From: Haloarculaceae archaeon
Lineage (GTDB): Archaea; Halobacteriota; Halobacteria; Halobacteriales; Haloarculaceae
DNA length: 5,554 bases
Assembly (NCBI GenBank): GCA_018609945.1
Contig: JAHENO010000033.1
Location: 1 to 5,554, forward strand
Reading direction: 5' to 3'
Shown: one piece after another, positions 1-5,317 of the stretch
How the letters are laid out: each line of letters begins with the position of its first letter
Numbering within the stretch: position 1 is the stretch's first letter
Position numbers and translations under genes: made by a program
The notes under the pieces: generated by a model
Seen by the model: only the letters and a program-made list of their open reading frames with translations
Databases searched by the model: none
What the model was told of the DNA's origin: nothing

Positions 1-754
1 CCTCGAGGTCCGCAAGGACGTCGTCGAGGTCCTCCTCGGGGTCGAGGAAGCCGCTGATGAACGACGCGGGCGCGAACCGGGCGCCGGGCTGGTGTGCAGT
101 GGTCCACTCGTAGTCGAGCACCTCGTCCGTGAGATTGGCCGTATCGTAGTACCCGTGGTCGGCGTGGAAATAGCGGATTGCGGGCTTGCTGACCGTGAGG
201 TTGAACAACCCCTGGCCGACCACCGGTGTCCGGACGATGGACCGCAGCCAGGTCCGCCGGCCGCCCATCGAGGTGTCGGTGGGACAGACCAGCACCAGTC
301 TCTCCACGTCGGCGACGTGGGCACCCATCGCGGCGTACGCGCCCGAGAGCGACGAGGCGACGACGACCGGCGGCTCGTCGGTCAGGTCCTCGATGGCGTC
401 GCCGGCGAACGTCGCGTACAGCGACGCCGAGTACAGGAGCGGCGGCCGGTCGGAGTGCCCGAATCCGGGCAGGTCCGGCGCGATGACGTGGAAGTCCTCG
501 CTCAACGTCCCGAACACGGGGGCGAACTCGTGGCTCGAGGCCGCGGCGTTGATCCCGTGCAACAGCAGGAGGTCCGGGTCGTCGGGGTCGCCGGCCTCGG
601 TGTAGGCGATGTCGAACCCGCGCCACCGGTAGGTGTCGTGGTCACCCTCGAGGAACGGCTCGAACTCCGCCGCGCGGGCGGTCAGCAGCCGGTTGGCGAC
701 GGCCGTGAACCCGACCGTGCCGGCGGCGACGCCCAGAACGTTCCGTAGTTTCAT
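1..754 (-). CDS. Alpha/beta hydrolase fold protein, membrane-anchored, C-terminus beyond window
   Basis: This is a 251-residue N-terminal fragment that runs off the left edge. Residues 5-23 form a hydrophobic stretch after MKLR, suggesting a signal anchor or signal peptide without a twin-arginine motif. The hydrolase fold follows: LLLLHG (62-67) with the HG oxyanion turn, IAPDLPGFGHSD (91-102), and a nucleophile elbow VVASSLSGAYA (131-141). Aligned with the usual GHSLGG, the nucleophile would be Ser135, with Ala and Ser in place of the flanking glycines. The catalytic Asp and His would lie in the missing part. A cap region with YFHADHGYYDT begins near residue 195. The ATG at 754 is chosen because a TATA-like box lies about 27 nt upstream, fitting a leaderless transcript. 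It lies 93 nt downstream of meaB on the same strand but probably has its own promoter. Fold assignment is firm; substrate is unknown (esterase, lipase or haloperoxidase-like are all possible). Confidence 0.85.
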   Translation of the reverse strand, partial: MKLRNVLGVAAGTVGFTAVANRLLTARAAEFEPFLEGDHDTYRWRGFDIAYTEAGDPDDPDLLLLHGINAAASSHEFAPVFGTLSEDFHVIAPDLPGFGHSDRPPLLYSASLYATFAGDAIEDLTDEPPVVVASSLSGAYAAMGAHVADVERLVLVCPTDTSMGGRRTWLRSIVRTPVVGQGLFNLTVSKPAIRYFHADHGYYDTANLTDEVLDYEWTTAHQPGARFAPASFISGFLDPEEDLDDVLADLE

Positions 755-776
755 GTCTCACGAAACGTCCGGCGCG

Positions 777-784
777 AATAAAAA
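777..784 (-). promoter_or_regulatory. TATA box for the alpha/beta hydrolase gene
   Basis: Read on the minus strand the site is TTTTTATT, the strongest AT run in an otherwise GC-rich 93-nt gap. Its centre is about 27 nt upstream of the ATG at 754, the spacing expected when transcription starts at or next to the start codon. No Shine-Dalgarno sequence is seen before that ATG, which also fits a leaderless mRNA. The same T run could help end transcription of the upstream meaB message. Confidence 0.6.
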
Positions 785-847
785 GGGCGCGTCACGGTTT
801 CTCCCCCGCTTGGGCCACTGGTCGGCCGCTCGTCGGGCGTGTCACGG

Positions 848-1888
848 TCACTCCTCGCGCTTTCGCCGCACGCACTCGGCCAGCGGGCCGAGCAGTTCGT
901 CCGAGACGGTGTAGGGATCGGTCTCGCGCTCGCGGACCCGCTCGACGTACTCTTCGAGACCGCCACGGTACTCGATCTCTTCCTCGAGCAATTTGCTCAT
1001 GTCCTCGCGCAACAGCGTACGGATCTCCTCGCGGTGCCGGGTCCGCTCGCGCTCGGCCAGGCGGCCGGCCGAGACGAGGTACTCGCGGTGGTCCGCGAGC
1101 GCCTCCAGGAACTCGTCGACGCCCTCGTCCCTGTTGGCGACCGTCTCGACGATCGGGGGTAGCCAGCCGTCGTCGTCCCCCTGGGGCTTGTCGAGGTCCT
1201 CGATCGCTGCGTCGGGGCCGTGGTGGCCGGCGCTCACCGAGACGTCGCCCTGGCGGTACTGGATCATCTCGCGCAGTTCCTGGACGGTGCGGTCCGCGCC
1301 CTTGAGGTCGGCCTTGTTGACGGCGAAGACGTCCGCGATTTCGAGGATGCCCGCCTTGAGCATCTGCACGTCGTCGCCAGCGCCGGGCGGGACCAGTACC
1401 GCGACCGTGTCCGCCATCTTCACGATGTCGATCTCGTTCTGGCCTGCGCCCACGGTCTCGATGATGATCCTGTCCTTGCCGAAGGCGTCCAGCGCCTTCA
1501 CCGCGTCCGTGGTGGCCGTCGAGAGGCCGCCCAGCGACCCGCGGGCGGACATCGACCGGAAGAAGACGTCCATGTCGCCGACGTTCGACCCCATGCGGAT
1601 GCGGTCGCCGAGAACGGCCCCGCCGGTGAACGGCGAGGAGGGGTCGATGGCGATCACGCCGACGGTCAGCCCGCGCTCGCGGTAGGTCGCGGCCATCTTG
1701 TCGACCAGCGTGGACTTGCCGGCGCCGGGGCTGCCGGTGATGCCGATCACGTCGGCGTTGCCGGTGTGTTCGTGCAGCCGTGAGACGATCTCCCGGTACC
1801 CGGGCTGGCGGTTCTCGATTTTGGTGATGACGCGCGCCAGCGCGCGGTGTTTGCCGGCCAGGAGCTCCTCGACGAGGTCGTCGGTCAT
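848..1888 (-). CDS. meaB: Methylmalonyl-CoA mutase-associated G-protein chaperone MeaB (ArgK/LAO family GTPase)
   Basis: A complete protein of 346 residues, close to the usual size of MeaB/MMAA proteins. In known members this GTPase docks on methylmalonyl-CoA mutase, gates loading of adenosylcobalamin and removes damaged cofactor. Visible motifs are the P-loop GSPGAGKST (52-60), a DPSSPFTGGAVLGDR block (82-96) typical of the family, the switch-like ETVGAGQNE (144-152), and the base-recognition motif NKAD (191-194). A charged helical C-terminal part (about 275-346) corresponds to the dimerisation arm. The start at 1888 gives a normal family N-terminus (MTDDLVEELLAGKHRALARV), and its ATG overlaps the mcmA2 stop in an ATGA junction with no clear Shine-Dalgarno site, so translation is probably coupled. 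Older annotations call this family ArgK or LAO/AO transport ATPase; the mutase neighbour argues for the chaperone role. Confidence 0.95.
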   Translation of the reverse strand: MTDDLVEELLAGKHRALARVITKIENRQPGYREIVSRLHEHTGNADVIGITGSPGAGKSTLVDKMAATYRERGLTVGVIAIDPSSPFTGGAVLGDRIRMGSNVGDMDVFFRSMSARGSLGGLSTATTDAVKALDAFGKDRIIIETVGAGQNEIDIVKMADTVAVLVPPGAGDDVQMLKAGILEIADVFAVNKADLKGADRTVQELREMIQYRQGDVSVSAGHHGPDAAIEDLDKPQGDDDGWLPPIVETVANRDEGVDEFLEALADHREYLVSAGRLAERERTRHREEIRTLLREDMSKLLEEEIEYRGGLEEYVERVRERETDPYTVSDELLGPLAECVRRKREE

Positions 1889-2304
1889 CGCCGGTCGGGG
1901 ACGTTCTCGCGGACGAAGTCGATCATCTCCTGCATCGGCGCGCCCGGTCCGAACACCTCGGCGACGCCCAGTTCCTTGAGTTCCTGCTTGTCGTCGTCGG
2001 GGATGATACCCCCGACCAGCACGAGCGTATCCTCGAAGGCGTCGTATTCCTCGAGCCCGTCGATGATCTTGGGCACGAGCGTGTCGTGTGCCCCCGAGAG
2101 GATGGAGATGCCCAGCACGTCGACGTCCTCCTGGACGGTCGCCTGGACGATCTCCTCGGGTGCCCTGTGGAGGCCCGAATAGATCACCTCGAAGCCGGCG
2201 TCCCGGAAGGCCCGCGAGATGACGTGTGCGCCCCGGTCGTGACCGTCGAGTCCGACCTTCGCGACGAGACACCGTATGGTTCGCTGCTCCTGGTCGGCGC
2301 CCAT
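1885..2304 (-). CDS. mcmA2: Methylmalonyl-CoA mutase small subunit, cobalamin-binding domain
   Basis: This 139-residue protein is a stand-alone B12-binding domain, the C-terminal part of methylmalonyl-CoA mutase that archaea encode separately from the TIM-barrel catalytic subunit. The base-off/His-on motif DxHxxG is present as DGHDRG (20-25), making His22 the lower cobalt ligand. SxL (Ser67-Leu69) and GG (98-99) that hold the nucleotide tail follow in the right order. The stretch KVGLDGHDRGAHVISRAF closely resembles mutase C-terminal domains rather than glutamate mutase. With its large partner it would interconvert methylmalonyl-CoA and succinyl-CoA. The start at 2304 puts the first beta strand (TIRCLVAKVG) directly after a short tail. 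The reading frame stays open far upstream, but that sequence is non-homologous and antisense to another gene. The large subunit is not in this window. Confidence 0.95.
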   Translation of the reverse strand: MGADQEQRTIRCLVAKVGLDGHDRGAHVISRAFRDAGFEVIYSGLHRAPEEIVQATVQEDVDVLGISILSGAHDTLVPKIIDGLEEYDAFEDTLVLVGGIIPDDDKQELKELGVAEVFGPGAPMQEMIDFVRENVPDRR

Positions 2305-2328
2305 ACACGCTAGGTTTCCCGGTTTCCG

Positions 2329-2338
2329 TTTGATTGTT
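2329..2338 (-). promoter_or_regulatory. Possible weak TATA element for the mcmA2-meaB operon
   Basis: On the minus strand the site reads AACAATCAAA, 25-34 nt upstream of the mcmA2 ATG at 2304, where a haloarchaeal TATA box for a leaderless or short-leader transcript should lie. It is A-rich but not a strong match, and is called mainly from position and local AT content. Confidence 0.35.
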
Positions 2339-2352
2339 ACGGTGTGACTGCC

Positions 2353-2384
2353 CAACCGCGGCTGTGTTTGGACAACTGCGGTTG
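2353..2384. promoter_or_regulatory. Inverted repeat upstream of mcmA2, possible operator
   Basis: The arms are CAACCGC (2353-2359) and GCGGTTG (2378-2384), separated by 18 nt. The pair lies 49-80 nt upstream of the mcmA2 start, just outside the presumed TATA/BRE region, where a dimeric regulator could bind. The 7-bp arms are short enough to be chance. Confidence 0.3.
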
Positions 2385-2727
2385 AATTGTTGAGAAAGAA
2401 TGTCGTCTCACGAGAGTCGTTTGGCGAGAGCAATATCACCGTGCCAATGACTCGGCGGGCCACCGCACGGCCGGGAGCGCGCGTCGAGTGGCGCGAGGCC
2501 GACCGCAGGGAGGCCTCGGTTTGCGCGAACGGGGAGCGGAGCGACCCGTGAGCGATAGCGAGGCCGCGCGACCCGGGGATGGGCATGCGTGCTGTGAGGG
2601 TGGGACTGAAAGGGGCCGGGGGCTTTCTGACTGGTCGCAGTGGCTGCATCGTCACAATCTCAGACACCAGTGCCAGCCCGACATCCGAATCCAAAGAGAG
2701 TTGAGCGCACAGTCCTGACGCTGGCGT

Positions 2728-3354
2728 ATGGCTGTCGCCGACAGGCTCCAGACGGGACTCAGGGCGCGACCGCGGGCGATCACGGCGGTCCTCTCGGTCG
2801 TCGGCTACGTCCTCGTGGGCGGGGCGCTCAGCGGGACGCTCCCGATCTTTCCCGAACTCTCGCGGTCGACGGTGAATCTGTTCAGCCACCTCATCGCCGT
2901 CGTGAACACGCTGGCGCTGTCCTCGATACTGGCCGGCGTCTACTTCATCCGCACCGACCAGGTCCGGAAACACCGGGGAGCGATGCTCACTGCCTTCACG
3001 CTCATCCTCGTGTTCCTCGTCCTCTACCTCTGGAAGACCGGCGGGGGCTTCGAGAAGGCCATCCTCGCGACCGGCGCCGTGAAGGTCGTCTACCTCGCGA
3101 TGCTCGCGGTTCACATCTTCCTCTCGGTCGTCTCCGTGCCGGTCGTCCTCTACGCGGCCATCCTCGGGCTGACCCACACCCCGGCGGAACTCCGGGAGAC
3201 CAGCCACGCCCGCGTCGGCCGCATCGCCGCGGTGGCCTGGAGCGTGAGCCTCGCGCTGGGGATCGTCACCTACGTCCTGTTGAATCACGTCTACGGGTGG
3301 GAGGTCCGCGAGGCCGCGGCCCTGCTGATGATCGCCATCCCACGCTTGCGGTGA
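2728..3354 (+). CDS. DUF420 integral membrane protein (CtaM/YozB family)
   Basis: A complete 208-residue, strongly hydrophobic protein with five likely membrane helices, at about residues 17-37, 51-73, 84-102, 117-147 and 162-187. Conserved polar positions sit in or next to helices, as in DUF420 proteins: His54 and Asn60 in NLFSHLIAVVN, His82 in RKHRGAM, His129 in LAVHIFLSV, His160 in SHARVGRIA, and His187 in LLNHVYGW. Bacterial members (YozB/CtaM) are needed for assembly of haem-copper cytochrome oxidase, so a role in terminal oxidase maturation is inferred; no oxidase gene is in the window. The ATG at 2728 is the first available start, because an in-frame TGA lies at 2716-2718. The gene seems to be transcribed alone. 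Its last seven codons and stop lie in a 23-bp sequence that is tandemly duplicated, so the C-terminal IPRLR may differ from the ancestral end. Confidence 0.88.
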   Translation: MAVADRLQTGLRARPRAITAVLSVVGYVLVGGALSGTLPIFPELSRSTVNLFSHLIAVVNTLALSSILAGVYFIRTDQVRKHRGAMLTAFTLILVFLVLYLWKTGGGFEKAILATGAVKVVYLAMLAVHIFLSVVSVPVVLYAAILGLTHTPAELRETSHARVGRIAAVAWSVSLALGIVTYVLLNHVYGWEVREAAALLMIAIPRLR

Positions 3355-3380
3355 TCGTGATTCCCTGGTTGCGGTGATCG
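3335..3380 (+). repeat. Two-copy 23-bp tandem repeat across the DUF420 stop codon
   Basis: Copy 1 (3335-3357) and copy 2 (3358-3380) both end in TTGCGGTGATCG (3346-3357 and 3369-3380), and their first halves are related (ATCCCACGC against ATTCCCTGG). Copy 1 contains the end of the DUF420 gene, encoding IPRLR and then TGA. Copy 2 can encode IPWLR followed by TGA in its own frame, although 23 nt puts it out of frame with the gene. It looks like a local slippage duplication of the gene's 3' end, followed by a few substitutions. Confidence 0.7.
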
Positions 3381-3418
3381 ATGTGCGGTCGGGTACGGGG
3401 TGTGAAAGCACCCCGCAC

Positions 3419-3426
3419 TGTTTTGT
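3419..3426 (+). promoter_or_regulatory. TATA-like element for the KaiC-like/amidotransferase unit
   Basis: TGTTTTGT is the only AT-rich run in this stretch, and its centre is 27 nt upstream of the ATG at 3450. That spacing fits a leaderless transcript beginning at the second possible ATG and argues against translation from the upstream in-frame ATG at 3381. Confidence 0.45.
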
Positions 3427-3449
3427 CCGCACCGGTGCTACCGTCGGCC

Positions 3450-4592
3450 ATGTCCGACGACGCGAACGACGCGGCCGGGGACACGATACGGCGGTGCGAC
3501 TACTGCCGGCTGCCGGTGCCGGCGGAGTCCCGGACGCTCGACCGCGACGGCGTGACCTACAAATTCTGCTCGGCGGCCTGCCGGGACGCACTCGATGGGG
3601 CCGACCGGGTGTTCACGGAGTACCACGGCTTCCGGCGGCTGCCGACCGGCGTCTCGGCGCTGGATGGCGCTCTCCCACAGGGCGTGCCTCGCAACTCGTT
3701 CGTGCTGTTGACCGACCTCGCCGGGACGCGCTCGGAGGCCATCCAGGCCGAACTCGTCTGGCGCGCCCTCCAGCGTGGCGAGCCAGTCGTCTACGTCTCC
3801 TTCCTCGAACCGCCGGTCTCGGTCGTCCAGGAGTTCGTCACGCTGGAGTGGAACGTCCTCCCCTCCCTTGAGGACGGAGACCTGCGGATTCTGGACTGTT
3901 TCACCTACCGGTCCGACGACCGCGAACGGCTCCACGAGCGGATGAACGCCTGGAACACGCACCTCTGGGAGGTCGCCGAGGACGCCACCACCACCGTCCG
4001 GGACCCGACGGACGTCGGCCAGCTTCACAATCGACTCGACAGGGCGCTCGGTGCCGTCGGCGCTGGCGACGAGGGAATCGTCGTCATCGACTCGCTGACC
4101 GAACTCGGGACGCTCGTCCAGCCCGTCCAGGCGTACAACTTCGTCAAGGACGTCCGCGCGGACGTCTGCAAGGGCCGGTTCGTCCCGGTCTTCGCCGGCG
4201 CGACAGTGACGTCCGAGTCCGAACAGTTCCCCCACGACCTCGAGTATATGGTCGACGGCATCGTCGAGTTGCGGCTCAACGACGACCTCGTGGAGGACAC
4301 CCTCCTGAAACAGCTTCGGGTCAGGAAGATGAGCGGCGTCCTCGCGCTCTCCGAGTGGGAGACCTACGAGTACACCGCGGGCACGGGCATCGTCACGTTC
4401 GACCCCATCGCTCAGATGGAGGCGGCTCGGGAGCCACCGGAGGGCGCCGAGGAGCCCGACCTTCCGGAGGAGCAGACGGAGCTAGACGAGGTGTCGGAGG
4501 GGCCGGGTGCTGACAGCCATGCGACGCACGCTACCGAACCGGACGGACCCACCGAAACTGACGACTCCGTGGACGACCAAGAGAGCACGTAA
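3450..4592 (+). CDS. RecA/KaiC-like (HTR-like) protein with N-terminal TRASH-like zinc finger and degenerate P-loop
   Basis: This 380-residue protein has three parts. Residues 16-44 hold four cysteines spaced C-x2-C-x20-C-x3-C (Cys16, 19, 40, 44), the pattern of TRASH-type metal-binding fingers. Residues about 62-320 form a KaiC/GvpD/RAD55-type RecA fold: GVSALDGALPQGVP (67-80), a strand and loop NSFVLLTDLAGTRSE (82-96), VVYVSFLEPP (113-122), Walker B VVIDSLTEL (211-219), and LRVRKMSGVLAL (289-300) near the end of the fold. The loop aligned with the Walker A motif reads AGTRSE where active members have GTGKT, so the phosphate-binding lysine is absent. Residues 324-380 are an acidic, low-complexity tail. 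Haloarchaeal relatives are often labelled HTR-like or RecA-superfamily ATPases; function is unknown. An in-frame ATG at 3381 would add 23 residues, but promoter spacing and a typical MSDD start favour 3450. The stop overlaps the next gene's start. Confidence 0.85.
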   Translation: MSDDANDAAGDTIRRCDYCRLPVPAESRTLDRDGVTYKFCSAACRDALDGADRVFTEYHGFRRLPTGVSALDGALPQGVPRNSFVLLTDLAGTRSEAIQAELVWRALQRGEPVVYVSFLEPPVSVVQEFVTLEWNVLPSLEDGDLRILDCFTYRSDDRERLHERMNAWNTHLWEVAEDATTTVRDPTDVGQLHNRLDRALGAVGAGDEGIVVIDSLTELGTLVQPVQAYNFVKDVRADVCKGRFVPVFAGATVTSESEQFPHDLEYMVDGIVELRLNDDLVEDTLLKQLRVRKMSGVLALSEWETYEYTAGTGIVTFDPIAQMEAAREPPEGAEEPDLPEEQTELDEVSEGPGADSHATHATEPDGPTETDDSVDDQEST

Positions 4593-5260
4593 TGACGGCC
4601 GAACCGACCCTGGCGGTGGTCCGCAACGAGGTCCAGGCCGACTACGAGTACCACTGCGACGCGCTCGCGTCGTACTTCCCGGGCGCACGGGAGGTGGACT
4701 TCCCGGCCGGTGAACGGTTCGACCCACGGGATTTCGACGGGGTCGTCCTCTCGGGGAGTACTGCGGGCGTCTACGAGGCCGACGATCGGCCCTGGATCCG
4801 CGAGCAGGAGCGGCTGGTGCGGACCCTCGTCGAGCGCCAGGTGCCGACGCTGGGCGTCTGTTTCGGCCACCAGATCGCAAACAGCGCGCTCGGCGGCACG
4901 GTCCGCCACGAGGGGCTGACAGCCAGACTCGTCGAAGTCGAGTTCGCCGACGACCCGCTGTTCGCCGGCGTCGAACCGGTCGTCGCCGCCTCGCACGGCG
5001 ACGTCGTGGCCGACGCCGGGAGGGACATGCAGGTCGTCGCGTCGGCCGAACACTGCCGGATTTTCGGGACCCGCCACCGGCGTGTCCCGCTGTGGACGGT
5101 CCAGTTCCACCCCGAATTCACGGCCGACACACGGGACCAGCTCGCCGAGGACTTCGACTGGACCCGGACCGACTACGCATTCGCCGACGTGAACGCTCCA
5201 CGCGTCTTCGAGAACTTCCGGTCACTCGTCGCCGAGCGGATGGCGACGGTCTCCGAGTGA
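4592..5260 (+). CDS. Class I glutamine amidotransferase (GMP synthase subunit A-like)
   Basis: A complete 222-residue protein with a class I (triad) glutamine amidotransferase fold, which releases ammonia from glutamine or acts on related gamma-glutamyl substrates. The nucleophile elbow is GVCFGHQ (88-94) with Cys90, and the remaining triad members are His173 and Glu175 in VQFHPEFT (170-177). The oxyanion-loop region is DGVVLSGSTAGVYE (49-62), with SGS in place of the more common SGG, and SHGDVV (134-139) is the conserved strand seen in GuaA-type domains. There is no synthase or acceptor domain, and the length fits a free-standing amidotransferase. Its ATG shares one base with the stop of the upstream gene (TAATG), with no good Shine-Dalgarno site, so it is probably translated by coupling and shares that gene's promoter. 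The pathway is not evident; haloarchaea carry several such orphan paralogs, so guaA is not assigned. Confidence 0.88.
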   Translation: MTAEPTLAVVRNEVQADYEYHCDALASYFPGAREVDFPAGERFDPRDFDGVVLSGSTAGVYEADDRPWIREQERLVRTLVERQVPTLGVCFGHQIANSALGGTVRHEGLTARLVEVEFADDPLFAGVEPVVAASHGDVVADAGRDMQVVASAEHCRIFGTRHRRVPLWTVQFHPEFTADTRDQLAEDFDWTRTDYAFADVNAPRVFENFRSLVAERMATVSE

Positions 5261-5279
5261 CGGCCGTCCGGTGAACGGT

Positions 5280-5308
5280 CGACGGGGGCGTGGAGCGACG
5301 TCCCGTCG
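5280..5308. terminator. Weak hairpin between convergent genes
   Basis: CGACGGG (5280-5286) can pair with CCCGTCG (5302-5308) around a 15-nt loop. It lies in the 57-nt gap between the amidotransferase stop and the stop of the minus-strand membrane gene, where both transcripts must end. There is no T tract on either side, so a terminator role is only positional inference. Confidence 0.25.
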
Positions 5309-5317
5309 AGGGGGCTG

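Larger units (their letters stand above)
2305..2727. other. 423-nt divergent intergenic region: AT-rich promoter part and GC-rich repeat-like part
   Basis: No convincing protein gene is seen. Positions 2311-2450 are relatively AT-rich and hold the mcmA2 promoter candidates, plus a TATA-like CAATATCA at 2431-2438 that could fire rightward. Positions 2461-2640 are GC-rich and internally repetitive: GCGAGGCCG occurs at 2494-2502 and 2558-2566, GCGACCCG at 2541-2548 and 2568-2575, and CGAGGC (2495-2500) can pair with GCCTCG (2514-2519). The phrase GGGTGGGACTGAAAGGGGCC lies at 2598-2617. This composition resembles dispersed haloarchaeal intergenic repeats or a structured RNA more than a gene. A 76-codon open frame at 2488-2718 was judged non-coding. 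No strong TATA is seen just upstream of 2728; CCAAAGAG around 2691-2698 is the nearest candidate. Confidence 0.55.

Noticed and set aside
92..748. A plus-strand open frame of 218 codons
   Set aside because: It lies antisense to the alpha/beta hydrolase, is Arg/Gly/Val-rich, and shows no recognisable domain.
1889..2308. N-terminal extension of MeaB to a start near 2308
   Set aside because: The extra residues are a frame-shifted reading of mcmA2. MeaB homology begins at the ATG at 1888.
2598..2617. CRISPR repeat
   Set aside because: The phrase resembles the 3' part of some haloarchaeal CRISPR repeats only loosely, occurs once in the window, and has no spacer periodicity.
2488..2718. A small plus-strand open frame of 76 codons in the intergenic region
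   Set aside because: No recognisable domain and repeat-derived composition. It ends in the in-frame TGA just before the DUF420 start. Treated as part of the repeat-like segment, although a small protein cannot be excluded.
3381..3449. Upstream ATG at 3381 as the start of the KaiC-like protein
   Set aside because: The first 23 residues (MCGRVRGVKAPRTV...) do not look like part of the family, and the TATA-like element lies inside this stretch at the right distance from the ATG at 3450.
2305..3591. A long minus-strand open frame continuing upstream of mcmA2 (568 codons in total)
   Set aside because: Beyond the 139 residues of the B12-binding domain it is Arg- and Asp-rich low-complexity sequence antisense to the DUF420 and KaiC-like genes. 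This is the usual shadow of GC-rich coding DNA.
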